Origin: Bacteroides sp.
GTDB taxonomy: Bacteria > Bacteroidota > Bacteroidia > Bacteroidales > Bacteroidaceae
Direction of reading: 5' to 3'
NCBI GenBank assembly: GCA_020861095.1
Contig: JAJBTC010000208.1
Coordinates: 1-64,000, forward strand
Length of the DNA: 64,000 nt
How positions within the stretch are numbered: position 1 is the first letter of the stretch; every line of letters starts with the position of its first letter. The notes beneath the pieces are model-generated. The model made no database searches. It had not been told where the DNA came from and worked only from the letters and a program-made list of their open reading frames with translations. The position numbers and the translations under genes are program-made. This document shows, piece after piece, positions 45,969 through 54,687 of this stretch.

Positions 45969-47123
45969 ATGAAAACACTTACTTCCCAACGCGTGGCGGC
46001 TGTAGATGTCTTCCGCGCGCTCACGATGTTCCTGATGCTCTTTGTGAACGACATTCCCGGTCTGAAAAACATTCCCCACTGGCTGGAACATGCTGCATTT
46101 GACGAAGATATGCTTGGATTCTCAGACACCATCTTCCCGGCTTTCCTTTTCTGTATGGGAATGTCCATCTCTTTCGCCGTACAAAACCGTTTCCGCAAAG
46201 GAGACAGCCTGTTGCAGGTGATCAGCCATATTTTCTGGCGCACGGTGGCACTGGTAGCCATGGGACTTTTCTCCCTCAACAGTGGCGGGGTACCGGGGCT
46301 TTCGCACCCATGGTTCTCCATCCTGATGGTGATCGGCTTCTTCCTGACCTGGGGCGTATATCCGCAGGTGGAAGGAACTAAAAAGTACCTTTTCACCGCG
46401 ATGAAGGCTGCGGGTATGGCTATTCTGGCTTTTCTGGTCATCTACAAATATATACAGGGAGTTCCCTTCCAGAAAAGCTGGTGGGGCATTCTGGGACTGA
46501 TCGGCTGGACCTATGTGATCTGTGCCGCCGTGTATTTGTTTACCCGGGAAAGCCTGGTGAAAAACATGGCAGCCTGGTTGATCTTTGTGGTACTGATGCT
46601 GTTGAATCACAGCGGAAAGCTGCCACTTCCCTTCATTCCCAGTGATATGACACTCCATGCGTTTGGTATGTCGGGTGTGCTCACTTCACTGATCATGCAG
46701 AAATATGCCAACCGGGAACGTCCGCAAAGGTTCATCGGTATCCTGTGTGGCCTGGGAGTGGTGATGGTGTTAGCCGCTCTGGCTTCTCATCCCGTATGGA
46801 TCATCTCCAAGATACAGGCTACTCCCAGTTGGTTCTTCTATTGTACAGCAGCCTTCTTCCCCTTGTTCGGCTTCTTCTACTGGCTGACCGATGTAAGAGG
46901 AAAGACCCATTGGTTCGATATCATCAAACCGGCCGGAACAGCTACGCTGACCTGCTATACTATCCCTTATGCCTGGTATGCCGTTCAGCGGTTATCAGGT
47001 CTGCACTACCCTGCGGTATGGGGAAGTGGTATACCGGGATTGCTGAAATCCGTGGTATTCTCCCTGGTGATCGTGGCCCTGACCGGTATCCTGGTACGGT
47101 TCAGGATCAAGCTCAAAGTATAA
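45969..47123 (+). CDS. DUF5009 / heparan-alpha-glucosaminide N-acetyltransferase-like membrane protein
   Basis: A 384-residue integral inner-membrane protein with about ten transmembrane helices. It opens with QRVAAVDVFRALTMFLMLFVND and GFSDTIFPAFLFCMGMSI, the DUF1624/DUF5009 pattern of HGSNAT-like acyltransferases. Members are thought to move acetyl groups across the membrane onto sugars, but the substrate in bacteria is not established. It is divergent from the PUL2 regulator with the two -7 boxes 13 bases apart, so it may or may not belong to that locus. It ends three bases before a heptamer array and is followed by a strong terminator. Confidence 0.82.
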   Translation: MKTLTSQRVAAVDVFRALTMFLMLFVNDIPGLKNIPHWLEHAAFDEDMLGFSDTIFPAFLFCMGMSISFAVQNRFRKGDSLLQVISHIFWRTVALVAMGLFSLNSGGVPGLSHPWFSILMVIGFFLTWGVYPQVEGTKKYLFTAMKAAGMAILAFLVIYKYIQGVPFQKSWWGILGLIGWTYVICAAVYLFTRESLVKNMAAWLIFVVLMLLNHSGKLPLPFIPSDMTLHAFGMSGVLTSLIMQKYANRERPQRFIGILCGLGVVMVLAALASHPVWIISKIQATPSWFFYCTAAFFPLFGFFYWLTDVRGKTHWFDIIKPAGTATLTCYTIPYAWYAVQRLSGLHYPAVWGSGIPGLLKSVVFSLVIVALTGILVRFRIKLKV

Positions 47124-47126
47124 AGG

Positions 47127-47160
47127 GATTTACGATTTACTGATTTACGATTTACGATTG
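47127..47160. repeat. Heptamer array GATTTAC
   Basis: GATTTACGATTTACTGATTTAC... starts 4 bases after the DUF5009 stop. It has the same layout as the array at 6135-6170, including the CTGAT interruption and trailing GATTGAAGT. No inverted partner is seen nearby. Confidence 0.85.
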
Positions 47161-47184
47161 AAGTTACATATTTATACTTTCTTT

Positions 47185-47235
47185 ACACCGGACCTGAAGT
47201 TGATGCTGACAGATGCAGGTCCGGTGTAGTTTTTT
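47185..47235 (+). terminator. Strong intrinsic terminator after the DUF5009 gene
   Basis: ACACCGGACCTG (47185-47196) pairs perfectly with CAGGTCCGGTGT (47216-47227), followed by TTTTTT at 47230-47235. Confidence 0.85.
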
Positions 47236-47355
47236 CATATAAGAACCCTGTTATAGTTTTCTGATCTTACTTACTGTTCATGCTCTTACAGGAAGTACAA
47301 AATGTTATATCTCTTATTAGTAGGCTGTTTGATTTGGAAATTCCGGAAAAATGAT

Positions 47356-47363
47356 TATCTTTG
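47356..47363 (+). promoter_or_regulatory. -7 box upstream of the CarboxypepD_reg-like gene
   Basis: TATCTTTG, 87 bases before the ATG at 47451; a TTTG about 25 bases upstream could be the -33 element. Confidence 0.55.
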
Positions 47364-47450
47364 AGAAAGTACAGAGTCTGCCCGGGAATACCGGGAAAAG
47401 ATATCTGGAAGGTGATAAGAACAAACAGTATTCCTTAAAACCGCAGCCTT

Positions 47451-48707
47451 ATGAAATCCCTGTCTTTCTTCTCAACAGTTGTTCTGTTCCTGGCGGTCTG
47501 TATGCTATCTCCGACAGTGCTCATGGCTCAGGAGTCGGAAAATTTAATTGTAATCAGTGGAGTGGTAAAAGATGCGCGCAACAAACGCACCCTGGAATAT
47601 GTGAATGTAACCGTTCCGGGCAGCAATGTAGGAACCATAACCAACTCCGACGATGCTTTTACGCTGAAGATCCGTCCCGACATTCAAAAGGGCTCGATCG
47701 AGTTCTCTCACCTCGGTTATCAGACCCGTACCCTGGTAATCCCTGCCCCAGGCAAAGGAGATCAGGTATTTCTGCTCACACCCAATTCCGTCGTACTGAA
47801 GGAAGTGGTAGTATCGCCGGTGGATCCCCGCAAACTGGTGGAGCAGGCCATGCGAAAAAAAACGACCAACTACAACGGTCATCCTGCGATGCATACCGGA
47901 TTCTACCGGGAAACGGCACAGAAACGGAGAAAATACATCTCTATTTCAGAAGCCATAGTAGATGTGTATAAAACTCCGTATGCGGATGATATTTCCAAAG
48001 ACCGTGTACGGGTATTCAAAGGCCGTCGCCTGCTCAGTCCCCGCCTGTCAGATACATTGGCGATCAAGCTGGTAGGAGGCCCTACCCAGGCATTGGTGAT
48101 GGACATGGTGAAGAATCCGGACGTATTGCTCAGTCAGGAATACATGCCGTTTTATGAATACGCGTTGGCAGATTATGTCACCATAGACGATCGCCTCCAT
48201 TATGCCATACGGTTTACACCCCGCGTCAAACTGGAAGAGCCTCTCTACGAAGGCACTCTTTATATTGACAGGGAGACACTTGCTATCACCCGTTGCGAAT
48301 TTAATCTGGATATGCGCGACAAAAACAAGGTAACTCAGATGATCCTCCGCAGCAAACCGCCCGGATTGGTATTCAAACCTTCCCATCTATCGTATCTGGT
48401 CACCTACCGTCAGGCAGACGGCAAGACCTATCTGAACTACATGCGGACGGAGATCAAATTCCGGTGTGACTGGAAGAAAAAATTCCTTTCTACCAGCTAC
48501 ACCGTGCTATCGGAAGTGGTATTGACAGACCGAACGGACAATCCGTTAGCCACTATACCTACCCGGGAAGCTTTCCGGATGCATCATGTCCTATCGGATC
48601 GCGTCATGGACTTCTACGACGAGGATTTCTGGGAAGATTACAACATCATCGAACCTACAGAATCTTTGGAAAGTGCGGTGAAAAGGCTGAAAAAAGTGAA
48701 TCTTTGA
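47451..48707 (+). CDS. Carboxypeptidase-regulatory-like domain protein, envelope
   Basis: A 418-residue exported protein (signal peptide 1-26, ending in LMAQE). Residues about 32-115 form a CarboxypepD_reg-like domain (ISGVVKDARNKRTLEYVNVTV, SIEFSHLGYQTRTLVI) like that at the N-terminus of SusC proteins. The rest has the beta-rich pattern of DUF5686-like proteins (HTGFYRETAQKRRKY, LYEGTLYIDRETLAITRCEF), without a full barrel or TonB plug. The function is unknown. It is presumably periplasmic or outer-membrane associated. It is monocistronic, with its own promoter, and converges on the M16 peptidase gene. Confidence 0.75.
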   Translation: MKSLSFFSTVVLFLAVCMLSPTVLMAQESENLIVISGVVKDARNKRTLEYVNVTVPGSNVGTITNSDDAFTLKIRPDIQKGSIEFSHLGYQTRTLVIPAPGKGDQVFLLTPNSVVLKEVVVSPVDPRKLVEQAMRKKTTNYNGHPAMHTGFYRETAQKRRKYISISEAIVDVYKTPYADDISKDRVRVFKGRRLLSPRLSDTLAIKLVGGPTQALVMDMVKNPDVLLSQEYMPFYEYALADYVTIDDRLHYAIRFTPRVKLEEPLYEGTLYIDRETLAITRCEFNLDMRDKNKVTQMILRSKPPGLVFKPSHLSYLVTYRQADGKTYLNYMRTEIKFRCDWKKKFLSTSYTVLSEVVLTDRTDNPLATIPTREAFRMHHVLSDRVMDFYDEDFWEDYNIIEPTESLESAVKRLKKVNL

Positions 48708-48743
48708 CCACAGATCCTATCGGCGGAAATATCCGGGATAAAT

Positions 48744-49964
48744 TTACTGGTAGATCAGTGTAGACAGATAATCCTCTGCAAACATCTCATTGGCTACCTC
48801 CCAGACCTCCTGGGGAGTAATGGCATCGATGCGCTTGAAAACCGCTTCGGGAGTTTCAAACTTATGGTAGTGCAAGAAAGTCTTGGCCATTCCCAGGGCA
48901 TTGTTTTCGTTGTTATCGGAAGCCACTCCGATCTGTCCGATCAGTTGCTTTCTGGCAGCTGCCAGCTGCACAGGGGTCAGCGGTTTCTCTCTCAGACGAC
49001 GCAATTCCCGGTAGACGAGACGGAGACAAAGATCCACATCCCCGGGAGCGGTCCCGAAATAGATGCAGAAAGCCCCGGTATCGGTATAAGAGGTCAGATT
49101 GGATTCTACATTGTAGACCAATCCGCGTCGTTCGCGTAGTTCCACATTCAGCCGACTGTTCATCCCCGGCCCTCCCAGAATATTATTGAGCAGATAGAGC
49201 GTAGTCCGTTTATCTTCATACGCACTGTATCCCCGGCTACCGATCATCGTATGTGCCTGATGGGTATCTTTCCGCAGTATCTGTTTCTGAGGAATATATA
49301 CTCCGGGAGCGGTACGCTGATAACTGATTTTCCCTTCCGGCAGATCGGAAAGGTATTTCTCTGCCAGCCGTACAATGCGCCGGAAATCCAGATCGCCCCA
49401 CACAAAGAAGATGGCATTGGCCGGCCGGTAAAAACGTCGGGTAAACGCCAGCACATCTTCACTGCAGAAAGACTTTAATAGTCCAGGCTTTCCCAGGATA
49501 TTCCTTCCCAGGGCATGTGCCGGGAAAATGAGCTCTTCAAAATCATCAAAGATCAGTTCGGCCGGATTGTCTTCATAGGAAGAGATCTCATCAATTACCA
49601 CCTCTATTTCTTTCTCTAATTCATTTTGCGGGAAAACCGAATGAAATACAATGTCTGAAAGCAACTCAAAAGCCCGGTCGAAATGCTCTTTCAGAAAAGC
49701 CGAATAGACCACCGTCTCCTCTTTGTTGGTGTATGCGTTCAGATCGCCTCCCACATGTTCCATGCGGTTCAGGATATGCCAGGCCCGGCGCCTGGAAGTA
49801 CCTTTAAAAACCATATGTTCCACCAGATGAGCCATTCCCTGTTCCTGTTCTTCTTCATCCCGCGTACCGGCATCTATGGCAAATCCGCAGTAAGCGACTT
49901 TAGAAGAAGAAGGACGGTGGATAATTCTCATTCCGTTGGGTAAGGTATGTATCTGGCAATGCAT
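48744..49964 (-). CDS. M16-family zinc metallopeptidase
   Basis: A 406-residue peptidase of the insulinase/processing-peptidase group. The inverted zinc motif HLVEH is at 46-50, with the third ligand E126 in VVIDEISSYEDNP exactly 76 residues later, so the active site is complete. The C-terminal inactive-like half includes GMNSRLNVELRERRGLVYNVES. There is no signal peptide, so it is probably cytoplasmic. The frame is open upstream to 50291, but that stretch is low quality and overlaps the opposite-strand LOG gene. The ATG at 49964 with a -7 box 34 bases upstream is the real start. Confidence 0.92.
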   Translation of the reverse strand: MHCQIHTLPNGMRIIHRPSSSKVAYCGFAIDAGTRDEEEQEQGMAHLVEHMVFKGTSRRRAWHILNRMEHVGGDLNAYTNKEETVVYSAFLKEHFDRAFELLSDIVFHSVFPQNELEKEIEVVIDEISSYEDNPAELIFDDFEELIFPAHALGRNILGKPGLLKSFCSEDVLAFTRRFYRPANAIFFVWGDLDFRRIVRLAEKYLSDLPEGKISYQRTAPGVYIPQKQILRKDTHQAHTMIGSRGYSAYEDKRTTLYLLNNILGGPGMNSRLNVELRERRGLVYNVESNLTSYTDTGAFCIYFGTAPGDVDLCLRLVYRELRRLREKPLTPVQLAAARKQLIGQIGVASDNNENNALGMAKTFLHYHKFETPEAVFKRIDAITPQEVWEVANEMFAEDYLSTLIYQ

Positions 49965-49997
49965 GCTTTTTCCGATCTTTGAATAATTTTCAGGATG

Positions 49998-50005
49998 CAA
50001 AAGTA
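49998..50005 (-). promoter_or_regulatory. -7 box of the M16 peptidase gene
   Basis: TACTTTTG on the minus strand, 34 bases before the ATG at 49964. Confidence 0.6.
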
Positions 50006-50126
50006 CAATATTTAAATGACTTACCACGCATCGTCGACCAAAGGTTATCCGGGAGAAACAAATTCTCCGGGTTTTTGAAATCCATTCCTGCTTAGCTGAA
50101 AAAGAGACCCTGAAAAGGAGGAATTG

Positions 50127-50134
50127 TATTTTTG
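50127..50134 (+). promoter_or_regulatory. -7 box upstream of the LOG-family gene
   Basis: TATTTTTG fits TAnnTTTG, 76 bases before the ATG at 50211. Confidence 0.45.
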
Positions 50135-50210
50135 AGTAAATTTCATACAACCTTTTATTGCCATTTATAGAAAATTGCAGATATTTGTCTGGTGTAACAC
50201 AAGTATTGGT

Positions 50211-50753
50211 ATGAGATCCATTGGTATTTTCTGCTCCGCCTCGGAAGGCATTGACAAATTGTATGTTGACGCGACCCTCCTGCTGGGCCAATGGATCGGG
50301 TCTGAAGGGCTACGCTTAGTCTATGGAGGAGCCAATCTGGGACTTATGGAATGCATCGCACAAGCTACCCGTCAAACGGGTGGTCAGGTGCTGGGAGTAA
50401 TCCCCACTCTTCTGGAAGAAAAAGGACGGGTGAGTCGTTGCTGCCACCAGATCATTCATACGAACGATCTGAGCGACCGGAAGGATATCCTGCTGCGTGA
50501 ATCGGATGTCCTGGTAGCTCTGCCGGGTGGGCTGGGAACACTGGATGAGATTTTTCATGTGCTGGCCTCCGCGACGTTGGGATATCACAGCAAACGGCTG
50601 GTATTTTACAACATACACGGATTTTACGACAAACTGCTGGCTGCCCTGGACGAAATGCGGGAGCGTTCTTTTGCCCGTAAACCCCTGTCAGACTATTACG
50701 ATGTAGCACACACCTTCGAAGAACTTATATTGTTATTGAAACAACCTAATTGA
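50211..50753 (+). CDS. LOG-family nucleotide 5'-monophosphate phosphoribohydrolase
   Basis: A 180-residue cytoplasmic protein of the TIGR00730/LOG family. It has an N-terminal SIGIFCSASEG, the GGANLGLM loop and the catalytic PGGLGTLDE motif. LOG enzymes release a base from nucleoside 5'-monophosphates, as in cytokinin activation; in most bacteria the physiological substrate is unknown. The start at 50211 (MRSIGIF) is chosen over the upstream in-frame one at 50175. It is 10 bases ahead of the SIS isomerase gene, so LOG, isomerase and kinase probably form one operon. Confidence 0.88.
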   Translation: MRSIGIFCSASEGIDKLYVDATLLLGQWIGSEGLRLVYGGANLGLMECIAQATRQTGGQVLGVIPTLLEEKGRVSRCCHQIIHTNDLSDRKDILLRESDVLVALPGGLGTLDEIFHVLASATLGYHSKRLVFYNIHGFYDKLLAALDEMRERSFARKPLSDYYDVAHTFEELILLLKQPN

Positions 50754-50763
50754 ACGCGAACAA

Positions 50764-51369
50764 ATGATTGACTCGATTCGAGAACTCCTCCGCAAGGAGG
50801 CGGAAGCAGTAATGAATATCCCTGTCAACGATGGATATGAGAAAGCTGTAAACCTGATTGTGGAACAGATACACCGGAAAAAGGGGAAATTAGTTACCTC
50901 AGGTATGGGAAAAGCCGGACAGATTGCAATGAACATTGCTACCACTTTCTGCTCCACAGGCATACCTGCCGTATTCCTGCATCCCAGTGAAGCGCAACAC
51001 GGTGATCTGGGTGTCCTTCAGGAAAATGATGTCTTACTCCTTATCTCCAACTCCGGAAAAACGCGCGAGATCGTGGAGCTGACCCAACTGGCGCGAAACC
51101 TGAATTTCGATCTGAAATTCATCGTGATCACCGGCAATCCGGACAGCCCGCTTGCCCATGAGGCCAGTGTATGCCTGAGCACCGGGAAACCCGCTGAGGT
51201 ATGTCTGCTGGGACTGACCCCTACGACCTCTACTACTGCCATGACAGTGATCGGAGACATTCTGGTGGTACAGACCATGGAACAGACCGGATTTTCCATT
51301 GAAGAATATTCCAAACGCCACCACGGAGGCTATCTTGGACAGAAATCCAGAAAACTATGCGTAAAGTAA
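50764..51369 (+). CDS. SIS-domain sugar-phosphate isomerase (KdsD/GutQ type, no CBS domains)
   Basis: A 201-residue SIS protein. KLVTSGMGKAGQIAMNIATTFCSTG and FLHPSEAQHGDLGVL are the arabinose-5-phosphate isomerase signatures, and LLISNSGKTREIVEL is the phosphosugar loop. It would interconvert ribulose-5-phosphate and arabinose-5-phosphate, the first step toward Kdo for lipid A. Unlike E. coli KdsD/GutQ it lacks the C-terminal CBS pair. Single-domain forms are known in Bacteroides. Its stop overlaps the next gene, a PfkB kinase, by 13 bases, so an alternative role in a dedicated sugar-phosphate pathway is possible. Confidence 0.85.
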   Translation: MIDSIRELLRKEAEAVMNIPVNDGYEKAVNLIVEQIHRKKGKLVTSGMGKAGQIAMNIATTFCSTGIPAVFLHPSEAQHGDLGVLQENDVLLLISNSGKTREIVELTQLARNLNFDLKFIVITGNPDSPLAHEASVCLSTGKPAEVCLLGLTPTTSTTAMTVIGDILVVQTMEQTGFSIEEYSKRHHGGYLGQKSRKLCVK

Positions 51370-52286
51370 TTGGTATCGGAGAAACCATTCTGGACATTAT
51401 CTTTCAGAACGAACAACCCCTGGCCGCTGTGCCCGGAGGATCGGTCTTCAACGGCATGATCTCTCTGGGACGTATGGGCATAGATGTTTGCTTCATCAGC
51501 GAGACAGGTAACGACCGGGTAGGTGAAAAGACCCTGGAATTTATGTGGGAAAACCAGGTATCCACAGCATATATGAGTGTCTTCCCCGATGGGAAATCTC
51601 CCGTTTCCCTGGCCTTTCTGGATGATAGCAACAATGCGGATTATGTATTCTACAAAGACTATCCCAGTCAGCGACTGGATGTGAGTTTTCCGAAGATTGA
51701 AGAAGACGACATTGTGGTGATCGGTTCCTATTTCGCGTTAAATCCGGTATTGAGAGACAAAGTGCTGGAATTGCTGGAAAAAGCACGTGCCGGCAAAGCC
51801 ATTATCTATTACGATCCTAATTTCCGTAGTTCTCATAAAAATGAAGCCATCCGCCTGGCCTCTACCATTATTGAGAACCTGGAGTATGCCGATATTGTCA
51901 GAGGATCGGTAGAAGACTTCTTCTATATGTACGGATTCCATGATATAGACGAGGTATATAAAGACAAGATAAAATTTTATTGTCCTGATTTTATTTGTAC
52001 GGCCGGTTCGGAACAAATTGCGCTGCGCACACGTACAATAAGCAAAAACTATCCGATAGAAACCATAGAAACGGTAAGTACCATAGGCGCAGGAGATAAT
52101 TTCAATGCCGGTCTCATCTATGGATTGTTGAAGTATGGTATACGTTACCGCGATCTGGCGAACCTGAATGAAGGGATCTGGGATAAGCTGGTGCAATGTG
52201 GAAAAGATTTTGCGGCAGACGTATGCAAAGGGTATAGTAACTCTGTATCCCCGGAATTCGTAGCAACCTACAAAGAGAGTAGGTAA
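51357..52286 (+). CDS. PfkB-family carbohydrate kinase
   Basis: A 309-residue ribokinase-type kinase. It has an N-terminal GIGETILDIIF, the PGGSVFNGMISLGRMG substrate loop and the C-terminal TIGAGDNFNAGL motif with the catalytic Asp and anion hole. It phosphorylates a sugar or nucleoside with ATP in the cytoplasm, but the sequence does not fix the substrate. The 13-base overlap with the SIS isomerase gene indicates translational coupling and a shared pathway. A perfect hairpin follows about 105 bases downstream. Confidence 0.87.
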   Translation: MRKVIGIGETILDIIFQNEQPLAAVPGGSVFNGMISLGRMGIDVCFISETGNDRVGEKTLEFMWENQVSTAYMSVFPDGKSPVSLAFLDDSNNADYVFYKDYPSQRLDVSFPKIEEDDIVVIGSYFALNPVLRDKVLELLEKARAGKAIIYYDPNFRSSHKNEAIRLASTIIENLEYADIVRGSVEDFFYMYGFHDIDEVYKDKIKFYCPDFICTAGSEQIALRTRTISKNYPIETIETVSTIGAGDNFNAGLIYGLLKYGIRYRDLANLNEGIWDKLVQCGKDFAADVCKGYSNSVSPEFVATYKESR

Positions 52287-52391
52287 GAGGAAGTCCTGTC
52301 AGGTAGGATGTTCTACATAAGGCTTATTTCTAAGTTGAAAACCATATAAAATAAACTCATCTTATTTTTTGAATAAAGCATATATCAGAAT

Positions 52392-52432
52392 CAGGATGTT
52401 GTTGATGCAGGTATTGCATCAACAACATCCTG
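52392..52432. terminator. Perfect 18-bp stem-loop after the PfkB kinase gene
   Basis: CAGGATGTTGTTGATGCA (52392-52409), loop GGTAT, and the exact reverse complement at 52415-52432. ATATC/GATAT-type bases extend it outward. No long T run follows, so it could be a terminator, an mRNA 3'-end stabiliser or a regulatory RNA hairpin. Confidence 0.6.
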
Positions 52433-52733
52433 ATATTTGATATTCCATAAAAAATGATTGCTTTTCCGGGACATTCTGCACCCCTGGCTTACAGTACTAA
52501 AAGATACTTTCATTTTTATATGCCGCGCCAGCCTCTTTGATAAACTCCTTTTTACTCATTTTAAAAGCTTCCCCGATAATTATCCTCTATTCTCCATAAT
52601 TTTTCCATTTTCTATTCCTTCATCTTTTATATTCCTCTCCAGATCTTTGCTTTTATTTGTTCTTCAGACTCCTCTTTAAAGAATGATAATTTATTTTATC
52701 TGAGGAAATTATGAATAACTCACAACTTTATTG

Positions 52734-52741
52734 TATCTTTG
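52734..52741 (+). promoter_or_regulatory. -7 box of the DEAD-box helicase gene
   Basis: TATCTTTG, 28 bases before the ATG at 52770. Confidence 0.6.
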
Positions 52742-52769
52742 CAGCCAATTATAAAGAGATACTACTATT

Positions 52770-54687
52770 TTGATGAAGAATTTTGAAGAGCTTGGCGTCT
52801 CTGTGGAGATACGCCGTGCAATTGAAGAAATGGGATATGAGAATCCCATGCCCGTACAGGAAGAGGTTATACCGTATTTATTAGGAGAGAACAACGACAT
52901 TGTCGCCCTGGCACAGACAGGTACCGGAAAAACCGCTGCATTCGGCCTCCCGCTTATACAAAAGATCGATGTCAGGAACCGTGTTCCGCAATCCCTTATA
53001 CTTTGTCCCACACGTGAACTTTGCCTGCAGATCGCAGGTGATCTGAGCGATTATTCCAAATATGTCGACGGCCTGAAGGTATTGCCTGTATATGGCGGAT
53101 CTTCGATCGATAGCCAGATACGCAGCCTGAAACGGGGTGTACATATCATTGTAGCTACTCCGGGCCGCCTGATCGACCTGATGGAGCGTAAAACCGTATC
53201 CCTGGCCCAGGTGCACAACGTAGTACTGGATGAGGCGGACGAAATGCTGAATATGGGTTTTACAGACAGCATCAACGCCATCCTGGCGGGTGTACCTGAA
53301 GAGCGCAATACACTGCTCTTCTCGGCTACCATGAGCCCGGAGATTGCCCGCATCTCCAAGAACTATCTCAGAAATGCCAGAGAGATCACTATAGGACGTA
53401 AGAACGAGGGGAACAGCAATGTAAAGCATGTGGTCTATATGGTACATGCCAAAGACAAATATGCTGCCCTGAAACGTATTGCTGATTACTATCCGCAGAT
53501 CTATGGGATCATCTTCTGCCGCACCCGCAAAGAGACCCAGGAGATTGCCGACAAGCTGATGCAGGACGGATACAATGCTGACTCGTTGCATGGAGAATTG
53601 TCCCAGGCACAACGTGACGCGGTGATGCAAAAGTTCCGTATCCGCAACATACGCATATTGGTAGCTACCGATGTAGCGGCCCGCGGACTGGATGTAGATG
53701 ATCTGACCCATGTGATCAACTACGGTCTGCCCGATGATACGGAAAGTTATACCCACCGTAGCGGACGTACCGGACGCGCCGGAAAGATAGGGACTTCCAT
53801 TGCTATCATCAACCTGCGGGAGAAAGGTAAACTGCGGGAGATCGAACGCATCATCGGTAAGAAATTCCTTCCCGGCGAGATGCCTACCAGCCAGCAGATC
53901 TGTCAGAAACAGCTGATCAAAGTGATCGATGATCTGGAAAAGGTGAAAGTAAATGAAGAAGAGATCAATGAGTTCATGCCGGAGATCTATCGCAAACTGG
54001 AATGGCTCAGCAAGGAAGACCTGATCAAACGGGTAGCTTCTGTAGAGTTTAATCGTTTTCTGGAATATTACAGAGACCGTGGAGACATTGAGACTCCAAC
54101 TGATAGCCGGGAACGCAGAGGACGTGATGGTCGTGAGGATAGTCGCTCCCCCCCGGAAAGCACAGTCGGGATTTACGCGGCTGTTTATCAATCTGGGAAA
54201 GACTGATAACTTTTATCCGCAGGAGTTGATCGAACTCCTTAACCGTAACACCTCATGCCGGGTAGAACTGGGCAAGATCGACCTGATGAAAAGTTTCTCT
54301 TTCTTTGAAGTAGAGGAAAAACAGGCACAATCTGTAGTGAAAGCGCTCAATCAGGCCAAATTCAACAACCGCAAAGTAGTGGTGGAGATTGCAGGCGAAG
54401 AAATTAACGACAACCGCCCCCGGGGAAGAAAACCCTCTCCTACCAGCGGACGGAGCGGAAGCTACGGAAATTCCGCAGGCAAAAGCCGATATGCTTCTTC
54501 CGAAAAACCAGCCTCCACTTACCCTAAGTCCAAAGACAGTAAGAAAAAGCCCAGTCGCGAAGAGAGAGGATACACTACGGAAAGAGGTCCTAAAAAACAA
54601 AACGACTGGAAGCAGTTTTTCAATCAATCGGAACCGGATTTCAGTGAAGAAGGATGGGCACGCCGGAAACCTAAAAAGGGAAAATAA
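52770..54687 (+). pseudogene. DEAD-box RNA helicase with DbpA-type RNA-binding domain, frameshifted at a C7 run
   Basis: The helicase core is complete in the first frame: Q-motif region, AQTGTGKT, PTREL, TPGR, LDEADEM, SAT and HRSGRTGRAG (residues about 1-370), then a helical linker to about 450. At the C7 run 54148-54154 the frame leaves the protein and stops at 54206. Dropping one C continues into a DbpA-like RNA-binding domain (RLFINLGKTDNFYPQELIELLNRN, VELGKIDLMKSFSFFEV) and a basic Ser/Lys/Arg-rich tail, giving about 638 residues as in homologues. As read, the product would be an active core without the RNA-recognition part. The usual role is ribosome assembly or RNA remodelling. Confidence 0.85.

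Larger units (their letters stand above)
52287..52769. other. Intergenic region between the kinase and helicase genes
   Basis: A 483-base AT-rich region. It contains the perfect 18-bp hairpin at 52392-52432 and the helicase -7 box at 52734-52741. A 73-codon ORF at 52458-52679 is T-rich and has no family features. Confidence 0.6.

Noticed and set aside
48744-50291. M16 peptidase starting at 50291
   Set aside because: The extra 109 residues lack family similarity, overlap the opposite LOG gene and lie upstream of the -7 box at 49998-50005.
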